From NCBI GenBank assembly GCA_045652465.1, contig JAZRUI010000010.1:62001-126000 (forward strand): a stretch of DNA of 64,000 bases, given 5' to 3'. Positions 1-8,921 of this stretch are shown here, in pieces (the first letter of the stretch is position 1; each line of letters starts with the position of its first letter). Under the pieces are notes generated by a model, which worked only from the letters and a program-made list of their open reading frames with translations, made no database searches and had not been told where the DNA came from. The position numbers and the translations under genes are program-made. The DNA is from SIG589 sp045652465 (GTDB lineage: Bacteria; Bacillota; Clostridia; Oscillospirales; Acutalibacteraceae).

Positions 1-1396
1 AGCCAACTGCGCGACGGCCGCGGCCGATTTCGATAATGCGGAAGGAAACTTCCTTGCCCTTTAAATCCTCTAAAGCCTCGCCGCGGGTTGCGGTTGCCTG
101 GCTTGCGGGAATGAAAATTCTTGCGCCATCAGTTGCAGCCATAACGCCGCCCTTGATAACATCGGTAACGATTCCGGTGAGAATTTCGCCCGACTCCTTA
201 GCATTAACTACCTTGTCCCAGCCTGCGATAGCATCATAACGGCGCTTGGAAAGCATTGCAGTACCTTCCTGGTCGTTTGTACGCATAATGATAAGGTCGA
301 GAACATCGCCAACCTTAACTGCTGCGGTAAGGTCGATATTAGAGTCGTATGAAAATTCGTCTGCGGGTATATATCCAGTAAGACCTCTGCCGATATCAAC
401 TAAGATTTCGGTCGGCTTAACGGCCAATACTTCACCTTTAACTTTCTGATCGGAGTTAAGGCTGTTAAGGGATTCCTCGAAAGCCTCCTCGTCGGTCATT
501 TCTTCAAAACTCTTACGAACAGCTTCTTTTTCCTCGGCCTGTTCAACCGGTTGTAAAATTTCTTCCATGGTTATGATAACCTCCTTTATAATGCCTGCCG
601 GAGTTGATGCGCCGGCAACGACACCGATTCGTTCAAAATTACGAAGGGCATCAAAATCAATACCATCTTTAGTTTCGGTAAAAAAGGTATTGCTGCAATA
701 TTTGCTGCAAACATCGACCAGTTTAGCAGTATTGGAGCTATGCTTGCCCCCGATAACTACCATAGCATCGTTGTTTGCCGCAAGTAACGCCGCCTCGTTT
801 TGGCGGTCGGATGTCGCACAACATATTGTATCAAAAATCGAAGCGTTTGTATATACTTTTTTTAAAATTTTTTTGCATTTTTCGAATATTTCTTTATTAA
901 ATGTAGTTTGAGAGACCACAGTTAAAGAACTTTCCTGCAATTCGCTATGATTTTCGATAAGATTTTCAAGTTCGGCTTGATTGCTGAAGACAAAATAATC
1001 GCCCGAAGTGTGGCCAATAATGCCGAGAACCTCTTGATGCGCGGGGTCGCCCGCTATTAAAACGGGGCCCTCGGATTCGGAAACGATTTTATGAATTTTA
1101 GAAACAAACGGGCAGGTCGCATCGGCAACGCTGACTCCGCGCGCGGCAGCCGCGTTATAGACCTCTCTTGCAACACCGTGGGAACGGATTACGAGGGTTT
1201 CATCCGCAGCAACCTCATCGGGGGAAGAAACGATTCGAACTCCCCTATTCTTTAGGCTGTCAACAAGCTGGCGGTTATGGATAATTTCGCCGAGGGTGCA
1301 AACCTTTTTGCCCTCCGAGAGCAACTGCTCAACCATATTAACGGCACGGTTAACACCAAAGCAAAAGCCCGCAGTTTTAGCAAGTGTTATTTTCAA
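1..1396 (-). CDS. ispH: IspH-ribosomal protein S1 fusion (partial, runs off left edge)
   Basis: The N-terminal ~280 residues are 4-hydroxy-3-methylbut-2-enyl diphosphate reductase, the last step of the MEP isoprenoid pathway. The three cluster-binding cysteines are visible at about C12 (AGFCFGVN), C95 (ATCPFVSK) and C192 (TICCATSDRQ). An acidic linker (from about residue 277) leads in the same frame into S1 RNA-binding repeats. One repeat is complete and a second is cut by the window edge. I chose the TTG at 1396: GGGAG lies 8 nt upstream and it gives the usual family start MKITLAKTAGFCFGV. The in-frame ATG at 1411 has no SD. The TTG overlaps the plsC stop, indicating translational coupling. 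IspH-S1 fusions are known in clostridia. The frame is open throughout the visible part. Confidence 0.95.
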   Translation of the reverse strand, partial: MKITLAKTAGFCFGVNRAVNMVEQLLSEGKKVCTLGEIIHNRQLVDSLKNRGVRIVSSPDEVAADETLVIRSHGVAREVYNAAAARGVSVADATCPFVSKIHKIVSESEGPVLIAGDPAHQEVLGIIGHTSGDYFVFSNQAELENLIENHSELQESSLTVVSQTTFNKEIFEKCKKILKKVYTNASIFDTICCATSDRQNEAALLAANNDAMVVIGGKHSSNTAKLVDVCSKYCSNTFFTETKDGIDFDALRNFERIGVVAGASTPAGIIKEVIITMEEILQPVEQAEEKEAVRKSFEEMTDEEAFEESLNSLNSDQKVKGEVLAVKPTEILVDIGRGLTGYIPADEFSYDSNIDLTAAVKVGDVLDLIIMRTNDQEGTAMLSKRRYDAIAGWDKVVNAKESGEILTGIVTDVIKGGVMAATDGARIFIPASQATATRGEALEDLKGKEVSFRIIEIGRGRRAVG

Positions 1397-1995
1397 AACT
1401 TCAACTCCCATAAATCGGTTATCGCGGTATGGATTTTATCGCAAACCTCGGGTATTTTCTCTTTGGAAAGCTTGCCCTCGCAAAGCTCGTTTGCGGGGAT
1501 AGGCGCGCCGAAGCGGATGGTTACCTTGCGAAGCGGGAAGGTTTTGCCCTGCTTATAGATGGAAACGGGCAAAACATCGGCTCCCGTTTTAACGGTTACG
1601 AAAGCAACGCCCGGTTTTACCTCGCGGGGAGGCTTGCAATCGCGATAACGGGTGCCTTCGGGGAAAATGCCGAGCACTTTGCCCTCTTTAACTATGCCGC
1701 AAGCGGTTCTAATAGCGGCAAGGTCGTTGTTTCCGCGGTCAACGGGAAATGCGCCCATACCCCTAAAAATTTTGGCAAGAATGGGGTTTTTGAAGAGCTC
1801 CTTCTTTGCCATAAAGCAAATCGCACGCGGGCAAAGCGCAACCAAAAGCACCAAATCAAGCATCGAAGTATGATTGCAGCAAAGAACAAATGCGCCCTCT
1901 TTGGGGATATTCTCCCTGCCGACACATTTGATTCTAAACATTAGCCTTGCTATGGGGCGCACGATAAATCTAACGGTTTTATAAAAAGCCGACAT
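1393..1995 (-). CDS. plsC: 1-acyl-sn-glycerol-3-phosphate acyltransferase
   Basis: A 200-residue PlsC/LPLAT-family acyltransferase. It is expected to transfer an acyl chain to lysophosphatidic acid at the inner membrane face, giving phosphatidic acid for phospholipid synthesis. The catalytic HX4D box is at residues 41-47 (NHTSMLD). The second block GAFPVDRG (81-88) and the substrate-binding FPEGTR (111-116) are intact, and the length is normal for short clostridial PlsC proteins. Its ATG overlaps the cmk stop by one base (TAATG) and its 3' end overlaps the ispH start, so it sits in a tightly coupled HI0933-cmk-plsC-ispH/rpsA operon. This gene order is common in clostridia. Confidence 0.93.
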   Translation of the reverse strand: MSAFYKTVRFIVRPIARLMFRIKCVGRENIPKEGAFVLCCNHTSMLDLVLLVALCPRAICFMAKKELFKNPILAKIFRGMGAFPVDRGNNDLAAIRTACGIVKEGKVLGIFPEGTRYRDCKPPREVKPGVAFVTVKTGADVLPVSIYKQGKTFPLRKVTIRFGAPIPANELCEGKLSKEKIPEVCDKIHTAITDLWELKF

Positions 1996-2669
1996 TATTT
2001 AACTTCCTTTAATTTTTCGTTAATTATGGATTCGATGAGCGCAACCGACTGCTCAAACTCGTTGCCTGTTGTATCGGCTAAAACCGAGTTTTCGGCAGGT
2101 TTCAGCGGCGCTACCGCTCTATGAGAATCGTTATAATCGCGGGTTTTGATATCGGAGAGGACATCATCATAGTTGACATCCATTCCCTTCTCCTTAAGCT
2201 CTAAAAAGCGGCGATTAGCGCGGTCCTCAGCCGAGGCGGTTAAGAAAATTTTGATTTGAGCATCGGGCAAAACAACGGTTCCGATATCTCTTCCGTCCAT
2301 AATAACATTATTCTCGGCAGCAAGGCGACGCTGGGTTGAGAGCAAATAGGCTCTAACCGCGGGGATTGCCGAAACGGCCGATGCTAACATCGAAACCTCG
2401 GGGGTACGAATGCTGCCCGTTACATCCTCGCCATCGAGCATCATTCTTTGCTCGCCGTTTACAAATTCGATTCCAACTACGGTTGAGGTCAACATCTCTT
2501 CGATTTTTTCAACCTCGCCAGCCTCAAAGCCGCATCTTGAAACCTTTAATGCAACGGTGCGATAAAGGGCACCTGTATCAACATAGATATAACCGAGCTT
2601 GCCTGCAACCTTGCGGGCGATGCTGCTCTTACCTGCGCCGGCAGGTCCGTCAATTGCCACATTAATCAT
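1995..2669 (-). CDS. cmk: (d)CMP kinase
   Basis: A 224-residue cytidylate kinase, which phosphorylates CMP and dCMP to the diphosphates using ATP in the cytoplasm. The P-loop is GPAGAGKSS near residue 8, followed by the NMP-binding DTGALYR at about 31-37. Further on are the family motif MDGRDIGTVVLPDA and the late RDYNDSHR segment that contacts phosphates. Length is typical. The ATG start lies 15 bp after the upstream flavoprotein gene and the stop overlaps plsC, so the genes are almost certainly co-transcribed. No anomaly is seen. Confidence 0.96.
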   Translation of the reverse strand: MINVAIDGPAGAGKSSIARKVAGKLGYIYVDTGALYRTVALKVSRCGFEAGEVEKIEEMLTSTVVGIEFVNGEQRMMLDGEDVTGSIRTPEVSMLASAVSAIPAVRAYLLSTQRRLAAENNVIMDGRDIGTVVLPDAQIKIFLTASAEDRANRRFLELKEKGMDVNYDDVLSDIKTRDYNDSHRAVAPLKPAENSVLADTTGNEFEQSVALIESIINEKLKEVK

Positions 2670-2683
2670 AATAATCCCCCAAA

Positions 2684-3907
2684 TTATATGTTATTACCGG
2701 CCACATAACCGGTTGAGAATGCTATTTGAAGATTGAATCCACCCGTGCAGGCATCCAAATCGAGGATTTCGCCTGCAAAATAAAGCCCTGAAACGATGCG
2801 CGACTGCATCGTTTTCGGGTCAACCTCTTTTAAGGAAATGCCGCCCGCGGTTATAACCGCCTCCTCGATGGGTCGAAGGGATAAAACGGTTAGTTTTAAA
2901 TCCTTTAAGAGATTCACGAGCGTTTCGCGTTGCTCGCGAGAAATTTGGTTAACCTTGGTTCTCGCATCGATTTTCGAGAGCGAAACAATAATCGGTATCA
3001 GCTTCTTTGGAAGCAAGGCATCCAAGCTGTTGATTAAATCCTTATTGATGTTCTCGGCGAAATCGCGCCTTATTCTCATATCGAGTTCCTCATGCGAGAG
3101 TGCGGGTTTTAGGTCGATATGAAAGGTGTATTTTTCGTTTTCGGCATCGCTTAGCTTTGCCGATGCGGATAAAACGGTTGGTCCTGATATTCCAAAATGA
3201 GTGAAAAGGAGTTCGCCAAAATCGGTGAAAATCGGTTTCTTGGCGCCCTCTTTCGTTACGGTTACACCAACATTTTTAAGGCTTAAGCCCTGCGCCTTTT
3301 GCGGGAATCCCTCGAAGCATTCAACGCCGACAAGCGAGGGGCGAAGCGGGGTTACGGTGTGGCCTAATTCTTTGGCGAATTTATAGCCATCGCCCGTTGA
3401 GCCCGTTGTTGGATAAGACATACCGCCTGTTGCCAAAATAACGCCATCGCAGGGATAAACCGCATTTTCGGTTTTAACGGCGCAAACAGCACCATCTTTA
3501 GCAACGATTTCGGTTACCCTATCGGTTACTATCTCGGCATTTTCGCGGGCGAAAGAAACCAGCGCATCAACAATGTCGGAGGACTTGTCCGACTGCGGGA
3601 AAACGCGGTTGCCGCGCTCGGTTTTAAGCGCAACTCCCCTGCTTTCGAAAAACGCCTTAGTATCCTTCGCGCTAAAAAGCGAAAAGGCGCTATAGAGGAA
3701 TTTACCATTCTTATTGACTGCATTTATAAGTCCCGATACATCGGTATCGTTGGTTACATTGCAGCGGCCCTTGCCCGTTATCATAACCTTTCGGGCAGGG
3801 CGAGCGTTAGGCTCGATAACGGTTACGGTATGACCGTTTTTACCCGCAAAGCCTGCCGCCATAAGTCCTGCGGCACCGCCGCCGACTACAATAATTCTTT
3901 TAGCCAT
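2684..3907 (-). CDS. HI0933/YhiN-family flavoprotein (NAD(P)/FAD-dependent oxidoreductase)
   Basis: A 407-residue member of the HI0933 family. The N-terminal FAD-binding Rossmann motif is GGGAAGLMAA (about residues 8-17), followed by the GKGRCNVTN block. A second glycine-rich FAD segment, ATGGMSYPTTGSTGDG, lies mid-protein, and the closing CTGGFNLQIAFSTG motif is at the C-terminus. The family binds FAD tightly but its physiological substrate is not established, so no reaction is assigned. It sits 3 bp downstream of a membrane protein gene and 15 bp upstream of cmk, the usual clostridial neighbourhood. The ATG start is supported by the Rossmann motif beginning immediately after it. Confidence 0.9.
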   Translation of the reverse strand: MAKRIIVVGGGAAGLMAAGFAGKNGHTVTVIEPNARPARKVMITGKGRCNVTNDTDVSGLINAVNKNGKFLYSAFSLFSAKDTKAFFESRGVALKTERGNRVFPQSDKSSDIVDALVSFARENAEIVTDRVTEIVAKDGAVCAVKTENAVYPCDGVILATGGMSYPTTGSTGDGYKFAKELGHTVTPLRPSLVGVECFEGFPQKAQGLSLKNVGVTVTKEGAKKPIFTDFGELLFTHFGISGPTVLSASAKLSDAENEKYTFHIDLKPALSHEELDMRIRRDFAENINKDLINSLDALLPKKLIPIIVSLSKIDARTKVNQISREQRETLVNLLKDLKLTVLSLRPIEEAVITAGGISLKEVDPKTMQSRIVSGLYFAGEILDLDACTGGFNLQIAFSTGYVAGNNI

Positions 3908-3910
3908 ATT

Positions 3911-4438
3911 CTATCTCTTTATAAGTTTTGTTACCTTGCTGTGAAGGCGGATATAATACCAACTTGCTACGCTTTTAATAGCATAATCATAAACGAGGAA
4001 CACAAAGTTTGCTAAAACGAGAAGTCCCGCTATAACATACTTTTTAACCTCGCCCTCAAACATGGGAATGCCCATAACGAGGGTTAAGATATAATAGACA
4101 GCCAACACTGCAGCGTTAAAGCAAATAAGCTTCAAAAGATAAGCAAGCGGTTTCGGTTTTATCTTTTCGAGCGGCACCTTGATAATAGGATAGCAACCGA
4201 AAAGGAACACGAAGAATAATGCCGCTTCGGGCTCGGCCACCAAAAGCGAAATTACCGACGCCGCAACATAGGAGAAAAACGCCCATTTAACGCCGATTTC
4301 GATAACGGTAACCATAATGAACATACCCGCTAGCGCAGGCACGGAATATGTAAGTGTAGGAACATAGGACACAAGCATGGTTACAACCGCGAGAGCACTC
4401 ATAACCGCGCCAAAGGTCAAATATCCTGTTTTCTTCAT
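3911..4438 (-). CDS. Hypothetical multi-pass membrane protein
   Basis: A 175-residue protein, mostly hydrophobic, with about five predicted membrane segments (roughly residues 9-30, 34-50, 52-80, 100-125 and 135-155) and a basic C-terminus (HSKVTKLIKR). The arrangement of short helices and a basic tail resembles small permease or ECF S-component-like proteins, but I see no diagnostic motif and do not assign a substrate. It lies 18 bp after the J-domain gene and 3 bp before the HI0933 flavoprotein, so it is probably in the same transcript. Composition is like its neighbours. Confidence 0.7.
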   Translation of the reverse strand: MKKTGYLTFGAVMSALAVVTMLVSYVPTLTYSVPALAGMFIMVTVIEIGVKWAFFSYVAASVISLLVAEPEAALFFVFLFGCYPIIKVPLEKIKPKPLAYLLKLICFNAAVLAVYYILTLVMGIPMFEGEVKKYVIAGLLVLANFVFLVYDYAIKSVASWYYIRLHSKVTKLIKR

Positions 4439-4456
4439 ATTATCACCCTTTAAAAA

Positions 4457-5077
4457 TTAGCAACAACGAATTAAGTCGCCGCCCATACATTCGCAGCAGC
4501 AATCGGCGCAAATGAGGGTCTGGCACATATCACAACCGCTGCAACCACCCATATTGGCAGGAGTTCCATAGGGGTTTTGATAACCGCCGCGGGTTTGCTG
4601 CTGGATACGGTTAAAGGCTGCGCGATATTCGGGATTCATGGGGTCCATTCGGCAAGCGGTTGCAAAATCGCTATAAGCGCCATCAAACCAACCACGCTTA
4701 TAAAGCACCGAGCCGTTAAGGAAATGCCATTCAGCGTTGCGGCGCTCGGTTGGAACGCCATCAAGCAGCTCTTGAGCTTCCTCTATTCTACCCTGCATGA
4801 TAAGATTGCGGATATCGGGGAATGCGGAACCCTGCGCACCATAGGGGTTGCCGTAAGGATTACCGCCTGCATTGCTGTTTTTCTTGCCCTTGCGCTCATC
4901 CATTATTGCATCATAGGCATCGTTAAGCTCCTGCATTTTTTCGGTTGCAAGGTCGGATAACGGATTGTCCTGATAGTTATCGGGATGATATTTGCGGGCA
5001 AGCGCACGATAGGCTGCCTTTATTTCATCATCGGTGGCGTTGCGGTTAACGCCCAAAACTTCATACGGATTTTTCAT
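4457..5077 (-). CDS. J-domain protein with cysteine-rich C-terminal tail
   Basis: A 206-residue DnaJ-type co-chaperone. The J domain occupies residues 1 to about 65, with the Hsp70-stimulating HPD triad at 31-33. A Gly/Asn-rich linker follows, then a helical region (about 90-160) that resembles TPR-like repeats. There is no classical DnaJ zinc-finger domain. Instead the final ~28 residues hold ten cysteines in runs such as CSGCDMC and CADCCCEC, ending in CC. This could bind metal or be membrane-associated by modification, which I cannot tell from sequence. The start overlaps the end of the DUF5685 gene by 17 bp, implying coupled translation and a shared role. Confidence 0.88.
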   Translation of the reverse strand: MKNPYEVLGVNRNATDDEIKAAYRALARKYHPDNYQDNPLSDLATEKMQELNDAYDAIMDERKGKKNSNAGGNPYGNPYGAQGSAFPDIRNLIMQGRIEEAQELLDGVPTERRNAEWHFLNGSVLYKRGWFDGAYSDFATACRMDPMNPEYRAAFNRIQQQTRGGYQNPYGTPANMGGCSGCDMCQTLICADCCCECMGGDLIRCC

Positions 5078-5900
5078 CTTTTAAGCTCCTTTTATAAGTA
5101 TCCTCTAATCCCATATAGATTATGTTTCCGAGTATATTTTTAAGCTGACGGATTTCCATCAGTTCAAATGCGTTTATTGATTCATGAATGCACATATAGA
5201 TGTTGCGCTCGGCGCGGGAGGCGCCATCCTCATAGGATAGCAAGGGATTATATCTTCCCTTTTTCTTATCCTCTTCCATATCGGCCCTTGCATCGGCAAG
5301 ATAAATATATCTTCCAAGGCAATAACCCAAGCGCTCAAGCACCCGCTTTTCTTTTTCATTATTCGAGCAAAGCGGGAAGATTTTTGATAACACAACGCTT
5401 GTCGGCGCCGCGGCGGCATCCATATCGCTCACGGCTTTGGCTTCAAGCTCGCTTTGGGCGGTTATATAATCCTTAACCGCCTCTTCAATTTGCGGGAAAT
5501 CGGCGGCTGCCTTTTTATGCGCACGGCGGAAAACCAAGGATAAAAAGCGATAGAAAAGGCGTTTTATTCCCCGCTCATCCATAACATTATCGCGGATATT
5601 ATAATAGACCATTATAACCGAGGCTGCCGCGGGCATTGAAAAGACATCGTCAGTGCCCTTACAGTATATGCATTTTTTGAGAGGATTGCAAACGCAGCGC
5701 CCTTTATCGAGCGAACAGGTTTCCTCGGCAAGCGACATATTTAGAAGGGTCAAAAATGTGAAATCATAGCTTAAGGTGAAGCGGGTTAAGAAACCGTAGC
5801 GCTTGCCCATTTGCTTGCAAAGCGAGCAATAAACGGCTTTATACATTTCGAATTCCTTAATGCGAAGCTCAGGCTTATAGGCTTTTATATAGCCAAGCAT
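5061..5900 (-). CDS. DUF5685-family protein
   Basis: A 279-residue protein that I recognise as DUF5685-like from its N-terminus: a LGYIKAYKPELR segment, a FEMYKAVYCSLCKQMG block with C25 and C28, then a second cysteine group (C62, C69, C71, C77 and C80, ending CIYCKG). The rest is largely alpha-helical, containing RYIYLADARADMEEDKKKGRYNP. The seven clustered cysteines suggest a metal site, but no function is known to me. The ribosome-binding site is a run of six G residues just upstream of the ATG. The 3' end overlaps the J-domain gene, so the two proteins are probably made together. Confidence 0.8.
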   Translation of the reverse strand: MLGYIKAYKPELRIKEFEMYKAVYCSLCKQMGKRYGFLTRFTLSYDFTFLTLLNMSLAEETCSLDKGRCVCNPLKKCIYCKGTDDVFSMPAAASVIMVYYNIRDNVMDERGIKRLFYRFLSLVFRRAHKKAAADFPQIEEAVKDYITAQSELEAKAVSDMDAAAAPTSVVLSKIFPLCSNNEKEKRVLERLGYCLGRYIYLADARADMEEDKKKGRYNPLLSYEDGASRAERNIYMCIHESINAFELMEIRQLKNILGNIIYMGLEDTYKRSLKDEKSV

Positions 5901-5948
5901 ACAATCCCCCCTTCTTTGATATTTTAGCGTTTGGTTGATTTTAATTAG

Positions 5949-5963
5949 TTAACACAGTGTTAA
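5949..5963. repeat. Perfect 15-bp palindrome at the uvrA stop
   Basis: The sequence TTAACACAGTGTTAA is a 7+1+7 perfect inverted repeat whose right half contains the uvrA stop codon. It lies 49 bp before the start of the downstream DUF5685 gene. It could be a regulator site or a small RNA hairpin, but it has no T-tract and I assign no function. Confidence 0.4.
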
Positions 5964-8797
5964 TTTAAAAGCGGTTTTAGGAACTGACCTGTGAAGGAGC
6001 CATCTATCTTGGCAACCTCCTCGGGAGTTCCCTCGGCGATAATTTTGCCGCCGCCCGAGCCGCCCTCGGGACCTAGATCAATGATATGGTCGGCGCACTT
6101 GATAACATCGAGATTATGCTCGATTACAAGCACGGTGTTTCCCGCATCAACAAGGCGCTGAAGCACCTCAAGGAGGCGATGTACATCGGCTGTGTGCAAT
6201 CCCGTTGTCGGTTCATCAAGAATATAAATCGTTTTGCCCGTTCCGCGCTTCGAAAGCTCGGTTGCAAGCTTAACTCGCTGCGCCTCGCCGCCCGACAGGG
6301 TGGTTGCGGGCTGACCGATTTTGATATATCCGAGACCAACATCGAAAAGGGTTTTTAGCTTGCGATGGATTTTCGGGATATGCTCAAAGAAGTGCATTCC
6401 CTCCTCAACCGTCATCTCAAGGACATCATAGATATTCTTGTCCTTATATTTAACGGCCAAGGTTTCGCGGTTGAATCGGGTTCCGCCGCACACCTCACAG
6501 GGCACATAAATATCGGGCAAGAAATGCATTTCAATCTTTAGGGTTCCATCGCCCTCGCAAGCCTCGCAGCGGCCTCCCTTAACATTAAAGGAGAATCTTC
6601 CCGCGGTGTAGCCCTTCATTTTGGCATCCTTGGTTGATGCGAAGAGATCGCGAATATCGGTGAAAACGCCCGTATAGGTTGCAGGGTTGGAGCGCGGAGT
6701 TCGACCGATGGGGGCTTGGTTGATATCGATAACCTTATCGAGGTTCTCGGTTCCTAAAATTTCCTTATGCTCGCCCGAAACATGGCTCGCGCCATTAAGT
6801 CGGTTGGCAAGTTCCTCATAAAGAATATCGTTAACGAGCGAGGATTTGCCCGAGCCAGAAACGCCCGTTACGCAAACGAATTTGCCGAGCGGGATTTTAA
6901 CATTAACATTTTTAAGGTTGTTTTGCTTTGCACCCTTAACGGTCAAATACTGACCGTTGCCCTTGCGGCGGGTTTTGGGGATTTCGATTTTCTTCCTACC
7001 CGAAAGATAATCGCCCGTTATGGAAGCCTTGCAGCCCTCAATTTCCTCAACCGTTCCTGCTGCAACAACCTCGCCGCCATGGATACCCGCGCCGGGACCG
7101 ATATCAACAACGAAGTCGGCGGAGCGAATGGTGTCCTCATCGTGTTCAACAACAATCAAGGTGTTGCCGAGGTCGCGAAGGCGTTTAAGGGTTGAAATCA
7201 GGCGGTTATTATCGCGCTGGTGCAGGCCGATGCTGGGCTCATCAAGAATATAAACAACACCCATAAGCGAAGAGCCTATTTGGGTTGCCAAGCGGATGCG
7301 CTGGCTTTCGCCGCCCGAAAGCGTTCCCGAAGAACGCGAAAGGGTTAGATATTCAAGTCCGACACTGTTAAGGAAGTTAAGGCGCTCCTTGATTTCCTTA
7401 ATAACGGGACCCGCTATTTTTTGCTGCATTTCGCCGAAGGAAAGCGTTTCTAAAAACGCGAGAGCCTCGGTTACCGACATATCAGAGAATTCTTTAATAT
7501 TCTTGCCTCCAACCGTTACTGCGAGCGGCTCGGGTTTTAGGCGAGCACCTGCGCAGGTTGGGCAATCGGACGCGCTCATAAGCGATTCAAGCTCGTGGCG
7601 CGAATATTCGCTGTTCGATTCCTTATAGCGGCGCTCGATATTATTTAGGATTCCCTCAAACGGAGCCTCATGAACACCGCCGCCCCAAAGCGAGGAACGC
7701 TTAAGGCGGAGTTTTTCTCCGTTTGTGCCATACATTAATGCCTTTTGACCTTCGGGGGAAATATCTTTATATTTGGTGTCAAGCGTGAATCCGTGGCGTT
7801 CGCCGATAGCCGTGAAATACATTGTTGCCATGGAGTTTTCCTGACCATGCCATCCGTTGATATTCCAGCCGGGGGTTCGGATTGCGCCCTCGCGGAGGGT
7901 TAACTCGGGATTGGGAACAACAAGGCGCGGATTCGCCTTCATAAACATGCCAAGACCCGTACAGGTCGGGCAGGCGCCGAAGGGATTGTTGAATGAAAAC
8001 ATTGTCGGCGTTAGTTCGGGAATGCTGATGCCGTGCTCCTCGCAGGCATAGTTTTGCGAAAAGGCAAGCTCCTCACCGCCCAAAACATCAATTACAACCT
8101 GTCCGCCTGTATAGGATAGGGCGGTTTCAACGCTATCGGTCAGTCGCGATTTAACGCTCTCGGAAACCACAAGGCGGTCAACAACGATTTCGATGTTATG
8201 CTTTATATTTTTTTCGAGTTTTATCTCTTCGGAAAGGTCATATAGATTTCCATCAACCCTAACGCGGACATAACCCGACTTGCGGGCAGCCTCAAACTCC
8301 TTTTGATGCTCGCCCTTTTTGCCGCGAATAACGGGAGCTAAAACCTGAATCTTGGTTCCATCCTCCAAAGCACAAACGCGGTCAACAATTTGGTCGCAGG
8401 TTTGCTGCGAAATCTCTTTGCCGCAAACGGGACAATGCGGAACACCGACTCGCGCATATAAAAGGCGAAGATAATCATAAATCTCGGTTACGGTTCCAAC
8501 GGTTGAGCGAGGGTTTTTATGGGTTGTTTTTTGGTCGATTGAAATGGCGGGAGAAAGACCCTCGATGCTCTCAACATCGGGCTTCTCCATTTGACCCAAA
8601 AACATACGCGCATAGGAGGAAAGCGATTCAACATAGCGGCGCTGTCCCTCGGCATAAATTGTATCAAAAGCAAGCGAAGATTTTCCCGAACCCGATAGCC
8701 CAGTGAAAACCACGAGCTTATCGCGCGGGATGCTTAAATCAACATTTTTAAGGTTGTGAACATTTGCGCCTTTTATGATGATTTTATCGTTCGCCAT
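5960..8797 (-). CDS. uvrA: Excinuclease ABC subunit A
   Basis: A 945-residue UvrA, the damage-sensing ATPase of nucleotide excision repair, which loads UvrB on lesions. It has two ABC modules. The first Walker A is GLSGSGKSS at about 33-41, with the insertion zinc finger beginning CPVCGKEI. The first ABC signature is LSGGESQRIRLA. The second Walker A is GVSGSGKSS, with a second zinc module (CEACEGDG ... CEVCGG) and the signature LSGGEAQRVKLA. Length is full. The start ATG has a GGAGG site 5 nt upstream, and a sigma-A-type promoter lies at 8832-8860. uvrA and uvrB are adjacent but separated by a terminator, so they are distinct transcripts. Confidence 0.98.
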   Translation of the reverse strand: MANDKIIIKGANVHNLKNVDLSIPRDKLVVFTGLSGSGKSSLAFDTIYAEGQRRYVESLSSYARMFLGQMEKPDVESIEGLSPAISIDQKTTHKNPRSTVGTVTEIYDYLRLLYARVGVPHCPVCGKEISQQTCDQIVDRVCALEDGTKIQVLAPVIRGKKGEHQKEFEAARKSGYVRVRVDGNLYDLSEEIKLEKNIKHNIEIVVDRLVVSESVKSRLTDSVETALSYTGGQVVIDVLGGEELAFSQNYACEEHGISIPELTPTMFSFNNPFGACPTCTGLGMFMKANPRLVVPNPELTLREGAIRTPGWNINGWHGQENSMATMYFTAIGERHGFTLDTKYKDISPEGQKALMYGTNGEKLRLKRSSLWGGGVHEAPFEGILNNIERRYKESNSEYSRHELESLMSASDCPTCAGARLKPEPLAVTVGGKNIKEFSDMSVTEALAFLETLSFGEMQQKIAGPVIKEIKERLNFLNSVGLEYLTLSRSSGTLSGGESQRIRLATQIGSSLMGVVYILDEPSIGLHQRDNNRLISTLKRLRDLGNTLIVVEHDEDTIRSADFVVDIGPGAGIHGGEVVAAGTVEEIEGCKASITGDYLSGRKKIEIPKTRRKGNGQYLTVKGAKQNNLKNVNVKIPLGKFVCVTGVSGSGKSSLVNDILYEELANRLNGASHVSGEHKEILGTENLDKVIDINQAPIGRTPRSNPATYTGVFTDIRDLFASTKDAKMKGYTAGRFSFNVKGGRCEACEGDGTLKIEMHFLPDIYVPCEVCGGTRFNRETLAVKYKDKNIYDVLEMTVEEGMHFFEHIPKIHRKLKTLFDVGLGYIKIGQPATTLSGGEAQRVKLATELSKRGTGKTIYILDEPTTGLHTADVHRLLEVLQRLVDAGNTVLVIEHNLDVIKCADHIIDLGPEGGSGGGKIIAEGTPEEVAKIDGSFTGQFLKPLLN

Positions 8798-8831
8798 ACT
8801 GCCTCCATGATAAAATTATATATATAGTTTT

Positions 8832-8860
8832 ATTCTACCCCAAAACGCCATAAAAGTAAA
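8832..8860 (-). promoter_or_regulatory. Sigma-A-type promoter for uvrA
   Basis: On the minus strand TTTACT (-35) and TAGAAT (-10) are separated by exactly 17 bp, and the -10 lies about 35 bp upstream of the uvrA ATG. I see no clear LexA-type box next to it. Confidence 0.6.
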
Positions 8861-8889
8861 TATATTTATTATATTTTATAGTAAAATAA

Positions 8890-8919
8890 AAAACCGCCAA
8901 TTTTATCCTTGGCGGTTTT
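8890..8919 (-). terminator. Intrinsic terminator of uvrB
   Basis: An 11-bp perfect stem (AAAACCGCCAA / TTGGCGGTTTT) with an 8-nt loop lies just after the uvrB stop. On the minus strand it is followed by a T-rich tail. Confidence 0.85.
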
Positions 8920-8921
8920 AA

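Noticed and set aside
1429..1944. Long plus-strand frame opposite plsC
   Set aside because: It is the complement of a gene with clear acyltransferase motifs, has no SD and no recognisable domain. Other plus-strand frames, such as 10146-10946 and 50631-51641, were rejected for the same reason.
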